From Candidatus Kuenenia stuttgartensis (GTDB lineage: Bacteria > Planctomycetota > Planctomycetia > Pirellulales > UBA1268), in NCBI GenBank assembly GCA_945883745.1, contig CAMCYH010000016.1:1-41194 (forward strand): a DNA stretch of 41,194 nt. Reading direction: 5' to 3'. This document shows positions 24,066-31,708 of this stretch, one piece after another. Under the pieces are notes generated by a model. The model saw only the letters and a program-made list of their open reading frames with translations, was not told the DNA's origin and did no database searches. The translations under genes and the position numbers were made by a program. Within the stretch, counting starts at the first letter, position 1. Every line of letters starts with the position of its first letter.

Positions 24066-24395
24066 ATGCTTCACTACTCGTGCGACGTTTGCAAACGCCC
24101 GATTGATACGCAGACGGACGTACGACATGTGGTCAAGATCGAGGTGTTCGCGGCGGTGGAGGATGAGGGGGAATCGTGCCAAGGGTGTTGCAGCGGCGAT
24201 CGCAGCGACGAAGCCGACCATCTCGAGGAGATGCAAGAACTGCTCGAGCGACTCGATGATCACGACTCTGCAGAGTTGCTCGACGAAGGCACGGTCAGCA
24301 TGCGGTTTGATCTCTGTGACGCCTGCCGTCAGCGGTTTCTCCGTAATCCGCTCGGCGCAAAGACAGCCAAACACTTCAACTTCAGTCAAAACTGA
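24066..24395 (+). CDS. Small zinc-ribbon-like protein, hypothetical
   Basis: A 109-residue protein with two CxxC pairs, YSCDVCKRPID near the start and LCDACRQRFL near the end, enclosing an acidic helical middle (DHLEEMQELLERLDDHDSAELLDEG). It also has an internal CQGCC. The pairs could form one zinc site. ATG 24066 has GGAG six bases upstream; an in-frame ATG at 24060 is possible. I know it only as a planctomycete-type conserved protein; a DNA-, RNA- or protein-binding role is conceivable but not shown. Confidence 0.68.
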   Translation: MLHYSCDVCKRPIDTQTDVRHVVKIEVFAAVEDEGESCQGCCSGDRSDEADHLEEMQELLERLDDHDSAELLDEGTVSMRFDLCDACRQRFLRNPLGAKTAKHFNFSQN

Positions 24396-24448
24396 TTTCC
24401 TCGGCCTCCGCCATTCTGGCCGCCGCTTTCTTGGCGAACGTTGTGACG

Positions 24449-24543
24449 GGAGCCCGCCGGCTCGCGCCGGCGGCTGAGTGTGGGAACGGCTCACGCTGGC
24501 GGCTGTCCTCGCCCAGCAAGCCCCGGGCGCGAGCCCGGGGGCT
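24449..24543. repeat. Composite hairpin element, REP-like copy 3
   Basis: Two palindromes in the 267-base gap before the dehydrogenase gene. AGCCCGCCGGC-TCGC-GCCGGCGGCT spans 24449-24473 (10 bp, one bulge). AGCCCCGGGC-GCGA-GCCCGGGGGCT spans 24519-24543. The order and sequence resemble 3760-3820, suggesting a dispersed composite repeat. Confidence 0.6.
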
Positions 24544-24662
24544 GCAGCGGGATCGACTATCGCGTCAGCCCACCGCTACGCGAGCGGCTGGCGTAGGCTG
24601 TTTCGCCCGGTAGACTGCGAGTCGCTCACGACCAAACTGCCTGCGAGGAGTCTGTTGTAACG

Positions 24663-25736
24663 ATGGCTGGAAAGACCTTGAAGATTGCGTCGATTCCCGG
24701 AGACGGGACGGGGCCGGAAGTGACTGCCGAGGCCATGAAGGTTTTGCAGGCAGTAGCCTCGTTGGACAACATCGTCTACGACGTCGAGCCTCTTGATTGG
24801 GGTGGCGAACGATACCTGAAGACCGGCGAAATCATTCCAGAGGGCGGCCTCGATCTGCTCCGTTCGAAAGACGCCATCTTTCTCGGCGCCATCGGCCATC
24901 CCGACGTCGCTCCCGGCATCCTCGAAAAGGGGCTCCTGCTCGATCTCCGTTTCAAACTGGACCAATACATCAACCTCCGACCGGTGAAACTTCTGCCGGG
25001 TGTCGAGACTCCCTTGGCCGGCCGCGGGCCCGCCGACATCGACTTCGTCGTCGTCCGGGAAAACACCGAAGACCTCTACTGCGGTGTCGGCGGCTACCTG
25101 AAGAAGGGCACGCCCGACGAAGTGGCCGTGCAGCAGGCCGTCTACACGCGGAAAGGATGCGAGCGGTGCATCCGCTGGGCGTTCGAATACACCCAGAAGC
25201 GGAACAGCCCCAAGAAAATGCTCACGCTCGTAGCGAAGACCAATGTGCTCACGTACGGCCACGACCTGTGGTGGCGGACGTTTCAGGAGGTGGCGAAGGA
25301 ATATCCCGATGTGAAGACCGACTACAACCATGTCGATGCCTGCTGCATGTGGATGGTGAAAAACCCCGACTTTTACGACGTGATCGTGACGACAAACATG
25401 TTCGGTGACATCATCACGGACCTCGGCGGCATCCTGCAGGGCGGCATGGGTGTCGCCGCCGGCGGCAATCTCAATCCTGATGCCGGCGGCGTAAGCATGT
25501 TCGAGCCGATGGGGGGGAGTGCTCCGAAATACACCGGCCAAAACGTCATCAACCCGATCGCCGCCATCAACGCGATGGCGATGCTGCTGGAGCACAGCGG
25601 CTATCCCACGGCGGGCAAGCGCATCGACAAGGCCGTCGCCCAGGTCACAGGCACGAAGATGAAGAGCCAGGCGGCCGGCAAGATGGGGTACGGCACGAGG
25701 GAAGTCGGCGACTTGGTCGTCGCGGCGCTGTCCTAA
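24663..25736 (+). CDS. Isocitrate/isopropylmalate-type beta-decarboxylating dehydrogenase
   Basis: A 357-residue NAD(P)-dependent metal-requiring dehydrogenase of the ICDH/IPMDH family. The opening is IASIPGDGTGPEVTAEA. The substrate helix EKGLLLDLRFKLDQYINLRPVKLLPG has the E-x-GLL-x-LR layout of 3-isopropylmalate dehydrogenase. The next loop is RENTEDLYCG as in isocitrate/homoisocitrate enzymes rather than the bacterial LeuB ELTGG. VAKTNVLTYGHDLW and NMFGDIITDLGG carry catalytic and metal residues. The usual HGSAP cofactor motif reads GGSAPKYTG. Leucine synthesis is the likeliest role, but the substrate is not settled by sequence, and no leu genes are adjacent. It converges on the Gfo/Idh gene with a three-base overlap. 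Confidence 0.82.
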   Translation: MAGKTLKIASIPGDGTGPEVTAEAMKVLQAVASLDNIVYDVEPLDWGGERYLKTGEIIPEGGLDLLRSKDAIFLGAIGHPDVAPGILEKGLLLDLRFKLDQYINLRPVKLLPGVETPLAGRGPADIDFVVVRENTEDLYCGVGGYLKKGTPDEVAVQQAVYTRKGCERCIRWAFEYTQKRNSPKKMLTLVAKTNVLTYGHDLWWRTFQEVAKEYPDVKTDYNHVDACCMWMVKNPDFYDVIVTTNMFGDIITDLGGILQGGMGVAAGGNLNPDAGGVSMFEPMGGSAPKYTGQNVINPIAAINAMAMLLEHSGYPTAGKRIDKAVAQVTGTKMKSQAAGKMGYGTREVGDLVVAALS

Positions 25737-26746
25737 CGCTGGTCGAGCCGGACGCGTCGGCCTTCGGCCTGGCTTTGGGTGGCGGCGTGGACGACGTCCA
25801 TCGCGGCCAGGGCGTCGTCAAGGCCGCTTGTCGGCCGCACGAGGCTCGTCACTTTCCGATGAAACTGCAGAAGCATGCATTCCTCGACGGGCCGCTCACT
25901 GTCGAGCGACTCCTGATGGCGGCCCGCGGTGTCGAACCAGACGAGATTTGAGGGCAGGTCGATGAAAGCGATGCCACTTTGGCATACGACCTGGAGGGCT
26001 GGCGGCGGACGAAACCCGACCGCCTCTTCCCATTCCTGCGGCATGTAGTACCCACAGCTGATTTGGGCCAGGACGCCGTCGCCCGGGGGGGCGTCACGAG
26101 TGAAGTCGAGGCTGAGCATTTGGTAGTCCTCGATGACGGAGCCGGGCGACTCGGCGTGCCGCACCCCGACCACGCTCGTGGCGTCGGTACCGACGACATA
26201 GCGACACCAGTCGACGAGTTCCATCAGGTCACGAGCCTCGCTTGCCTCGTCACGGCTGGAGGCGGCGGCGGGGCCGGCCCCCAACGGCACGCGGCGATGA
26301 CAAAAGAGCATCCGCGGCGGACCAAGCCGGGTGGCGATCAGTTCCTTGAGACGAACAGTCGCCGGCGCGTGCCGCCTCGGAAACTCGGTCATGAAGGCGA
26401 TGCCTGACTCCTCGACACGAGATCGCAGCAGCGCCGCCTCGGCATCGACCGGGAGCGAGATCGCCGAGTAGACCGCCTTCCCGTGTTCACAGGCCGCGAG
26501 GATCGGAGTGGCCCCGTACCACTGGTCGGCGAGGTACAGGATCGCATCGATATCGTCGCGGGCGGCGAGCGACCGAAACCCGTCGACGGCGGTGGCATTG
26601 AGAGCCTTCGCGGCCCGAGCCGCAAGATGGGCCACCTGTTCACAGATGCCGCGCACCTCGAACCGGTCGGCGAGTGATCGCAGGGCGGGAAGGTAGCGTG
26701 ATTCCCACTGGCTGCCGAGTCCGACGATGCCGACGCGGAGCTTCAT
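25733..26746 (-). CDS. Gfo/Idh/MocA-family oxidoreductase-like protein
   Basis: A 337-residue protein with the N-terminal Rossmann fold (RVGIVGLGSQWESRYLPALRSL) and the Gfo/Idh layout (DDIDAILYLADQWYGATPILAACEHGKAVYSAI), followed by the alpha/beta C-terminal domain. No signal peptide. The EKP motif with the catalytic-site lysine, expected after GKxV, reads AIS here, so it may not be a typical sugar dehydrogenase. It overlaps the purD stop by four bases and is co-transcribed downstream of purD. Substrate unknown. Confidence 0.85.
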   Translation of the reverse strand: MKLRVGIVGLGSQWESRYLPALRSLADRFEVRGICEQVAHLAARAAKALNATAVDGFRSLAARDDIDAILYLADQWYGATPILAACEHGKAVYSAISLPVDAEAALLRSRVEESGIAFMTEFPRRHAPATVRLKELIATRLGPPRMLFCHRRVPLGAGPAAASSRDEASEARDLMELVDWCRYVVGTDATSVVGVRHAESPGSVIEDYQMLSLDFTRDAPPGDGVLAQISCGYYMPQEWEEAVGFRPPPALQVVCQSGIAFIDLPSNLVWFDTAGRHQESLDSERPVEECMLLQFHRKVTSLVRPTSGLDDALAAMDVVHAATQSQAEGRRVRLDQR

Positions 26747-28086
26747 CCGCCGATCTCCGGCTGTGGTGCGCTGGTCGTGGCACCAGCCGCCGCGATGCGA
26801 TGCTCATGGTCGAACGCCTTGTCAGAAATGTCCTTGCGGCACCACCCTCCCGGCCAACGAATCTCCTTGACGGCCGAGTAGGCACGCAACTTGGCCTTGG
26901 CGAGCGACTCGCCCCTGCCCGTGACGGCAAGCACGCGGCCTCCATCGGTCACGATTCCGTCGGGCGTCTGGCGGGTGGCAGCGTGAAAGACGACGACGTC
27001 ATCGATCGCAGCGGCCGCATCAAGTCCACGAATCAGGCGACCCTTTTCGACACCGCCGGGATAGCCTTCTGCGGCCATCACCACCGTCACGCTTGCCGCC
27101 TCGCTCCAGCGTGGTGGCGCGACGTCGTCGAGTCGTCGGTCGACCGCTGCGTCGAACAAGTCCAGCAGGCTCGAGTCGAGCCGCACCATGAGTGCTTGGC
27201 ATTCGGGATCGCCAAACCGGGCATTGTACTCAAGCACCTTGGGGCCCTGTGCGGTGAGCATCAGTCCGGCGTAAAGCACGCCTTGGAAGGGCACCTTCGA
27301 TCGCCGCAGCGCATGCACGGTGGGCACAAGAATGCGTTCCTCGATCTCGGCCATGAGATCGGAGTTGATGAACGGCGTAGGGCAGTAGGCACCCATGCCG
27401 CCGGTGTTGGGGCCGGTATCTCCATCGTAGGCGGCCTTGTGATCCTGCAGTGGCGGAAGCGTGACGATCGTGCGGCCGTCGGTGATCGCCATCACGCTCA
27501 CTTCCATCCCGTCGAGTCGCTCCTCGATCAGGATGCCGGAGGCCGCTTTGGCCAGCTGCGGGTCACGGCCGAGCGTGTCCACCGCGGCAAGCGCCTCGTC
27601 GCGGGAGTCGCACACAAATACACCCTTGCCGGCCGCCAGGCCATCTGCCTTGATGACCACGGGCACGTCTTCGCGGGCCTCGAGAAATTCGCGGGCCCGG
27701 GCGACGGAACGAAACTCCTGGAACATGGCGGTGGGCACGTCGCCGCGATGCAGGATTTGCTTGCAGAAGATCTTGCTGCCCTCGAGCTGTGCCGCCTTCG
27801 CGGTGGGGCCGAAAATGCGGAGCCCGGCTGCTGTGAAGGCATCGCAAATGCCCGCGACGAGTGGCGCTTCGGGGCCGACGACCGTGAGGTCCACGCCCCT
27901 GTCGCGGGCCAACTGCACGAGGCCGGGGATGTCGTCGCCGCGGACAGCGACATTTTCCGCGGTCGAAGCTGTGCCTGCATTGCCCGGGGCAACAAGCACC
28001 TCGGCACCGTCACGGGCCAATTTCCAGGCGAGGGCGTGCTCGCGGCCGCCGCCTCCCACCACGAGCACTCGGCGGGAATGTGGCAC
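26743..28086 (-). CDS. purD: Phosphoribosylamine-glycine ligase
   Basis: GAR synthetase, step two of purine synthesis, joining glycine to phosphoribosylamine with ATP. ATP-grasp landmarks are VLVVGGGGREHALAWKL, DLTVVGPEAPLVAGI, FGPTAKAAQLEGSKIFCK, PVVIKADGLAAGKGVFV, DHKAAYDGDTGPNTGGMGAYCPTP and LEYNARFGDPECQ. I start it at GTG 28086 (MPHSRRVLVVGGGG), with an AGGAT about ten bases upstream. The frame runs open for 53 more codons upstream but that part is low-complexity. At 447 residues it is about 20 longer than usual, the excess at the C-terminus. Confidence 0.95.
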   Translation of the reverse strand: MPHSRRVLVVGGGGREHALAWKLARDGAEVLVAPGNAGTASTAENVAVRGDDIPGLVQLARDRGVDLTVVGPEAPLVAGICDAFTAAGLRIFGPTAKAAQLEGSKIFCKQILHRGDVPTAMFQEFRSVARAREFLEAREDVPVVIKADGLAAGKGVFVCDSRDEALAAVDTLGRDPQLAKAASGILIEERLDGMEVSVMAITDGRTIVTLPPLQDHKAAYDGDTGPNTGGMGAYCPTPFINSDLMAEIEERILVPTVHALRRSKVPFQGVLYAGLMLTAQGPKVLEYNARFGDPECQALMVRLDSSLLDLFDAAVDRRLDDVAPPRWSEAASVTVVMAAEGYPGGVEKGRLIRGLDAAAAIDDVVVFHAATRQTPDGIVTDGGRVLAVTGRGESLAKAKLRAYSAVKEIRWPGGWCRKDISDKAFDHEHRIAAAGATTSAPQPEIGG

Positions 28087-28354
28087 GGGGCGGGATCCTC
28101 TCAAAAATAGGGTCGGGAATCGGGGTGGGGGCGGCACGACGAAGACGGGTATCCAAGGACCCGAGCCGTCGCACAAGGCCAAGTCTGGCGAATTGTGCCG
28201 CGGATCGGAGATCCGGTTCAAGCCGCACGCTGTCCACCGCGCCACGACGGATCTGAGAGCATTCCCTCACTGGCGGGGTACTGCCTGGCCGCTTGAAGTG
28301 GGTGTGGTTCACGACGGTTGAAAGGATCTTGTGTCTGCCCGCGTTCCGCCGACG
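28087..28354. other. Divergent upstream region of purD and the respiratory operon
   Basis: The gap from 28087 to 28476 is 390 bases. I see no gene in it; the purD frame is open through part of it but unsupported. The operon promoter lies at 28355-28382. Confidence 0.45.
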
Positions 28355-28382
28355 TTGACACTGTCTGCGGTGGCGATACAGT
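28355..28382 (+). promoter_or_regulatory. Promoter of the respiratory operon, sigma-70 type
   Basis: Perfect TTGACA (28355-28360), a 16-base spacer and TACAGT (28377-28382). Transcription would begin near 28389, leaving a leader of about 88 bases that contains AGGGAAGAG and a weak CGTGA-AAAAAAA-TCACG stem at about 28397-28413 (CGTGAAAAAAATCACG). Confidence 0.6.
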
Positions 28383-28476
28383 TAAGGGAAGAGTTCGTGA
28401 AAAAAATCACGAAGCCTCTTAAACGCGGACGAAACGGCTTTTGCAGGGCTCCGAGGCACGCTGCCAGGACAAGGCG

Positions 28477-29541
28477 ATGGCTGAAAAAAAGAAGATGTCG
28501 GTCGCAGAGATTCTTGCTGCCGCGCGAGCGGAGAAGGGCTCTGCCGAGCCAGTGAAGGCCGGGGACACGGCGGCGACGGAGCCTGCGGTGGACTCGGCAG
28601 CAGGCGTTGAGTCGCCTCCTTCACAGCCGGAAAAGAAGCCTGTCGCTGCCAAGGCGGCTGGCGGCGGACGCCCGAGCGTTGCCGACATTCTCGCCATGGC
28701 CAGGCAGAAAGGGGCCGCCGAGGGAGGTGCCGCGGCTGCAAAGCCAGAGGCCCCGAAGCCTGCATCCACTGCCAAACCCGCAGCAGCGAAGCCCGCAGCA
28801 GCCAAGTCTGAAAAGCCGGCTGCGACCGGCGGCAAGACCGGCGTGCAGCGGGATACCGCGAGCATCCTGGCTGCTGCTCGCGGCGGCGCAAAGCCCGGCC
28901 CAGTGACCAAGGCTGAGGCCGTGCCAAGGCCAGTGAAGCCCAAGCCTGCGGTTGCCAAGGAGCCGCTCGCCCCCGCGCGGGTCGTTCCGCCAATGCCCAG
29001 CCGGCCCAAGCCGGCAGCAAAGTCCGAGGTCGAAGATCGACGGTCTTTTCTGTCATATGCCGTCGGCTCGTTCATGGCCGTCGGGTTTACGGCGTTGTCC
29101 GTGACTGGCGGACTGTTTTCTCTGGGTCTGGCGAGATTCTTGTTCCCCAACGTGCTTGCTGAACCACCGAGCCGGTTCAAGGTTGGCTTCAAAGACGGGT
29201 TTCCCTCCGGAAAAGTGGAGACAAAGTTTGTCGCCCAGTACGGTGTCTGGGTGGTAAACGGCGACTTCCAAGGGGAGCAGCAGATCTATGCCCTTAAGAC
29301 GGTGTGTACGCACCTCGGTTGCACGCCCAACTGGCTCGAGGCTGAGCAAAAGTTCAAGTGTCCCTGCCACGGCAGCGGTTTTTACAAGGACGGCATCAAC
29401 TTCGAGGGGCCGGCTCCGCGGCCGCTGGAGCGGTATGCCATCCGGATCGCTGACGACGGCCAACTCGAGGTCGATAAAAGTCGTGCCTTCCAAGAAGAGA
29501 TGGGCCAGTGGGCCGATCCTTCTTCGTTCATTCCCGCCTGA
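28477..29541 (+). CDS. Rieske iron-sulfur protein of a bc/b6-type complex, with long repeat-bearing N-tail
   Basis: The 354-residue Rieske subunit, which takes one electron from quinol. The C-terminal domain has the cluster motifs CTHLGC (C277, H279) and CPCHG (C295, H298) with the disulfide pair C282/C297. A single helix spans about 192-222 and is preceded by EDRRSFLSY, a twin-arginine motif (R188, R189). Residues 1-185, expected in the cytoplasm, are Ala/Pro/Lys-rich and contain three copies of one short motif: MSVAEILAAAR (7-17), PSVADILAMAR (66-76) and DTASILAAAR (126-135). Such a tail is absent from standard Rieske proteins. Start at ATG 28477. First gene of the operon, 25 bases before the cytochrome b gene. 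Confidence 0.93.
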   Translation: MAEKKKMSVAEILAAARAEKGSAEPVKAGDTAATEPAVDSAAGVESPPSQPEKKPVAAKAAGGGRPSVADILAMARQKGAAEGGAAAAKPEAPKPASTAKPAAAKPAAAKSEKPAATGGKTGVQRDTASILAAARGGAKPGPVTKAEAVPRPVKPKPAVAKEPLAPARVVPPMPSRPKPAAKSEVEDRRSFLSYAVGSFMAVGFTALSVTGGLFSLGLARFLFPNVLAEPPSRFKVGFKDGFPSGKVETKFVAQYGVWVVNGDFQGEQQIYALKTVCTHLGCTPNWLEAEQKFKCPCHGSGFYKDGINFEGPAPRPLERYAIRIADDGQLEVDKSRAFQEEMGQWADPSSFIPA

Positions 29542-29566
29542 CCCCCGTCCCCCTGGTTGACGTCCC

Positions 29567-30340
29567 ATGGCCATCGGCGAAACCATTCGCAACTCGCAAA
29601 TCTGGAAGAGCATCTTCCGCCATCCGATGCCGCTCGACAGGCGGAACCGGATCGTGGTCATGCTCACCAACTTCTTCCTCCACCTTCATCCGGTGTCGAT
29701 CAAGAAGCAGGGGATCGCCCTGTCCTTCACATGGTGCATGGGCGGTGTGACGTTTTTTCTCTTTCTCGTCGAGACCGTCACCGGCGTGTTGCTCATGTTT
29801 TACTACAGGCCCACGCTGGAATGGGCCTACAACGACATCCTTGCTCTTCGTGACGTAACGAGTCTTGGCATCTTGCGGGAGCTCCACCGCTGGGGGGCCC
29901 ACGCGATGGTGATCACGACGTGGCTCCACATGTACCGCGTTTTTCTTACCGGCAGCTACAAGCCGCCCCGCGAGTTCAATTGGGTGGTTGGTGTCATTCT
30001 CCTCCTCCTCACGCTCCTGCTTTCATTCACCGGGTACTTGCTGCCGTGGGATCAGTTGGCCATCTGGGCCATAACCGTGGGGTCTAACATGGCCCGTGCC
30101 ACGCCGATCCTGGGCTACGAAGGCCCCGGCCAGCAGCTCCTCACGATCGGCGGTATCGATCTCATTACTGACGGTTCCGACGCCCGCTTCGGTCTTCTGG
30201 GGGCCCGGTTCGTCGGCGAGGAAACGCTCAACCGATTCTATGTGTTGCATTGCATCGCGATCCCGTTGGCGGTCGCCCTGCTGCTGGCCATTCATTTCTG
30301 GCGTGTGAGAAAGGACGGCGGCATCAGCGGCCCGCTGTGA
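29567..30340 (+). CDS. Cytochrome b6-type subunit
   Basis: A 257-residue membrane subunit binding two b hemes. Ligands are H107 and H121 ([15 protein letters not shown], 14 apart) and H228 and H243 ([16 protein letters not shown], 15 apart). The 15-residue spacing in the last helix is the cytochrome b6 pattern, against 14 in mitochondrial-type b. Length also matches split b6 rather than the fused 400-residue protein. The Qo segment [19 protein letters not shown] is intact. The other half is encoded next, 10 bases on. Confidence 0.93.
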   Translation: MAIGETIRNSQIWKSIFRHPMPLDRRNRIVVMLTNFFLHLHPVSIKKQGIALSFTWCMGGVTFFLFLVETVTGVLLMFYYRPTLEWAYNDILALRDVTSLGILRELHRWGAHAMVITTWLHMYRVFLTGSYKPPREFNWVVGVILLLLTLLLSFTGYLLPWDQLAIWAITVGSNMARATPILGYEGPGQQLLTIGGIDLITDGSDARFGLLGARFVGEETLNRFYVLHCIAIPLAVALLLAIHFWRVRKDGGISGPL

Positions 30341-30350
30341 GCCGACAACC

Positions 30351-31673
30351 ATGCATTCAAGCGGCTTTTTTCTCAAAGATGTTGCCGGGTTTTTGGGCGG
30401 CTACTATGCCTTCATGGCCGTCATGAACGGGGTGGCGGCGCTTCTGCTGTGGCAGAAAAAGCGAAACGTCTGGGCGGTAACCTGGGCCGTGTTCGCCGGC
30501 GCGATGATGGTGCTGGCGAGCCTCGCTCTCTCGGCCTCTCCCGCCTTCGTGCCGGCGCTTCCGTCAGGTGCCCGGTCGCTCGTCAACTCGCTGTCCGGCC
30601 CGGTGCTCTACACGCTCGGCACCACCGTCCTGCTCGGGGTGCTCTTCGTCTTCCGCAAGTTCTTTGTGCAGCCGATGGTCGCCTGGACCATCCTCAACGT
30701 GATGCTCGTGCTCATGGGGCTGTCGATGGCCGACGAAAATTTTGCGGCGATCGTCATGAAGCCTGACAACGTGCCGATCGTGGGTCTCGTGTTTCTGCTG
30801 GCGTTTTTCACATGGGTGGCCACCAAGCAGGCGGTCGTGAATGACGAGCGAATCGCCCAGGGCCTTCCACCGATGGAAAAGGTCAACGATGAGAAAGTGC
30901 TCGTGTGGCCTGACCTCGTCTACACCGAATTGATCTGCATGGTGGGCGTGTCGGCATTTCTGCTCTTCTGGGCGATCTTCCTGCCCGCCCCGTTGGAAGA
31001 GCCTGCTTCCAGCGTGAAGACTCCCAACCCATCCAAGGCGCCCTGGTACTTCCTCGGGCTGCAGGAAATGCTCGTCTACTTTGATCCGTGGTATGCGGGC
31101 GTCGTATTGCCGAGTCTTGTGGTGTTCGGCCTGATGGCGATGCCGTATCTCGACTTCAACAAGAAGGGCAACGGCTATTACTCGATCGAGGAACGGAAAT
31201 TCAGCTATCTCGTGTACCAGTTCGGGTTTTTCGAACTCTGGATCACGCTCATCATCCTCGGCACCTTTCTTCGCGGTCCCAACTGGAACTTTTTCGGTCC
31301 GTTTGAGTACTGGACGCCCTACAAGGTCGAGGTGCTCAACAACGTCGATCTTCCGCAGATGTTTTGGGTGAATCTCCTCGATCGGCCCCTGCCGCGTGCC
31401 CCACAGGGGGCGGGCGTGCTGTCGCAGATCGGTTTTGTTCTGCTTCGTGAGGCGCCCGGGTTGGTGCTCCTCGGCGCGTATCTGGTTCTTCTGCCACCGC
31501 TGTTGGCGGTCACCGTATTCCGTGGATTTTTCGCGAAGATGGGATTCGTCCGCTACATGGTCATGGTCTCTCTGATGCTCCTGATGCTCACGCTGCCGAT
31601 CAAGATGATCCTGCGCTGGACGTTCAACCTGAGATACCTGGTGAGCATTCCCGAGTTCTCCCTCAACTTTTAG
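30351..31673 (+). CDS. Subunit IV-type cytochrome b C-terminal subunit with extra helices
   Basis: A 440-residue membrane protein. The first about 160 residues form roughly five helices (GFLGGYYAFMAVMNGVAALLLW through VPIVGLVFLLAFFTWVATK) not found in the 160-residue subunit IV of b6f. Residues about 185-300 match the subunit IV core. The Qo-site motif normally PEWY is present as KAPWYFLGLQEML, the form used by several bacterial anaerobe/actinobacterial relatives. Further helices follow to the C-terminus. It completes the quinol-oxidising complex with the Rieske and b6-type subunits. Confidence 0.85.
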   Translation: MHSSGFFLKDVAGFLGGYYAFMAVMNGVAALLLWQKKRNVWAVTWAVFAGAMMVLASLALSASPAFVPALPSGARSLVNSLSGPVLYTLGTTVLLGVLFVFRKFFVQPMVAWTILNVMLVLMGLSMADENFAAIVMKPDNVPIVGLVFLLAFFTWVATKQAVVNDERIAQGLPPMEKVNDEKVLVWPDLVYTELICMVGVSAFLLFWAIFLPAPLEEPASSVKTPNPSKAPWYFLGLQEMLVYFDPWYAGVVLPSLVVFGLMAMPYLDFNKKGNGYYSIEERKFSYLVYQFGFFELWITLIILGTFLRGPNWNFFGPFEYWTPYKVEVLNNVDLPQMFWVNLLDRPLPRAPQGAGVLSQIGFVLLREAPGLVLLGAYLVLLPPLLAVTVFRGFFAKMGFVRYMVMVSLMLLMLTLPIKMILRWTFNLRYLVSIPEFSLNF

Positions 31674-31708
31674 CTGTCGGCTCTCGCCCCATAACGGGAT
31701 TTTCATCC

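Noticed and set aside
26674..28110. 478-codon open frame on the plus strand
   Set aside because: It lies antisense to purD, which has full ATP-grasp motifs; the plus-strand translation is Arg/His/Gly-rich with no domain, a GC-rich shadow frame.
28087..28245. 53-codon upstream extension of purD
   Set aside because: Pro/Arg-rich with no family similarity; GTG 28086 directly precedes the conserved VLVVGGGGREHAL.
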